Below are positions 63,780 to 64,000 of a DNA stretch of 64,000 bases, piece by piece. The stretch is taken from assembly GCF_003386235.1 (NCBI RefSeq), contig NZ_QRDZ01000027.1:1-64000 (forward strand). The letters are read 5' to 3'. Position 1 is the first letter of the stretch. Every line of letters begins with the position of its first letter. The translations under genes and the position numbers were made by a program. Source of the stretch: Cohnella phaseoli (GTDB lineage Bacteria > Bacillota > Bacilli > Paenibacillales > Paenibacillaceae). The notes under the pieces were generated by a model. The model was given only the letters and a program-made list of their open reading frames with translations. It ran no database searches and was not told where the DNA came from.

Positions 63780-64000
63780 ATGCATCTGTTGATCGTGGAC
63801 GACGAAGCGCATGTGGTCGATCGGTTGGCGACAACGATCGGCTGGGATAGGATCGGGATTACGCAAGTGTATCGCGCTTATTCGGGCTATGAAGCGCTTG
63901 AGCTTCTGCGGCGATTCGCCGTTGACATCGTCATTACCGACATTCAGATGCCGGGAATGACGGGACTCGACCTCATCGCTTGCATCCGGCGCGATTGGAG
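63780..64000 (+). CDS. response regulator, 5' part, system 3
   Basis: Cut by the window end after 73 codons. The ATG at 63780 has GAGGGGG about seven bases ahead. Receiver: LLIVDDEAHVVDRL, D54 in VDIVITDIQMPGMTGLDL. The YesM-type partner and the pattern of systems 1 and 2 predict an AraC-type C-terminus beyond the edge. Confidence 0.9.
   Translation, partial: MHLLIVDDEAHVVDRLATTIGWDRIGITQVYRAYSGYEALELLRRFAVDIVITDIQMPGMTGLDLIACIRRDW

Overview
The window looks like a chromosomal segment of an endospore-forming member of the Paenibacillaceae (Paenibacillus or Cohnella type). The evidence is a GC-rich Firmicutes style with strong AGGAGG ribosome sites and frequent TTG/GTG starts, a T-box leader, an S-layer-homology protein, a SleB-type wall hydrolase, a multimodular alpha-1,3-glucanase, and three CUT1 sugar-type ABC importers each paired with a YesM/YesN two-component system. 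The genus is inferred from gene content only. I see no rRNA, tRNA, CRISPR array, transposase or prophage.

Layout. 1-1400: short repeats, a hypothetical membrane protein and a signal-peptide-only ORF. 1450-4800: leucine T-box leader, yeast-type leuA and an orphan trpB. 4821-8225: a PNPOx-like stress protein, a SleB hydrolase, a DinB protein, and a hemerythrin-PAS protein with an Fnr-like box. 8339-12389: a very large secreted GH87 alpha-1,3-glucanase. 12632-17375: a small hypothetical gene, an SDR plus acyl-CoA ligase pair, and mqo. 17376-22873: a palindrome-rich intergenic element with a C15 run, then a 1687-residue GLUG/beta-helix/SLH surface protein. 23011-28714: a PhoR/PhoB-type two-component system divergent from a VTC-DUF4956-Cthe_2159-like operon; the two promoters carry matching AAGGTT tandem boxes. 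28885-31340: a winged-helix regulator and an MFS exporter. 31609-34125: ddh and gdhA. 34335-37085: a GGDEF protein, a membrane protein and YjdM. 37086-37608: intergenic tandem repeats.

37609-63744 (and past the window edge) is dominated by solute import and its control. System 1 (37609-44306) has an SBP and two permeases divergent from a YesM/YesN pair. System 2 (45664-52828) is permease-permease-SBP-HK-RR behind a promoter with 21-bp direct repeats and a cre-like operator. System 3 (55231-64000) is SBP-permease-permease-HK-RR. None has its own ATPase gene, so all probably share an MsmX-type ATPase encoded elsewhere.

The most unusual part is system 3. Immediately upstream of the importer lie an enoyl-CoA hydratase, a family III CoA-transferase and a solute-binding-protein-like gene that lacks any signal peptide. 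The promoter regions ahead of the hydratase gene and ahead of the importer SBP gene align without gaps over 71 bases (52 identical), including a CGTTAT-type direct repeat with a 20-bp period. This suggests one regulon for import and CoA-dependent catabolism of an unidentified ligand, controlled by the two-component system at its end. It is the best candidate here for an undescribed system.
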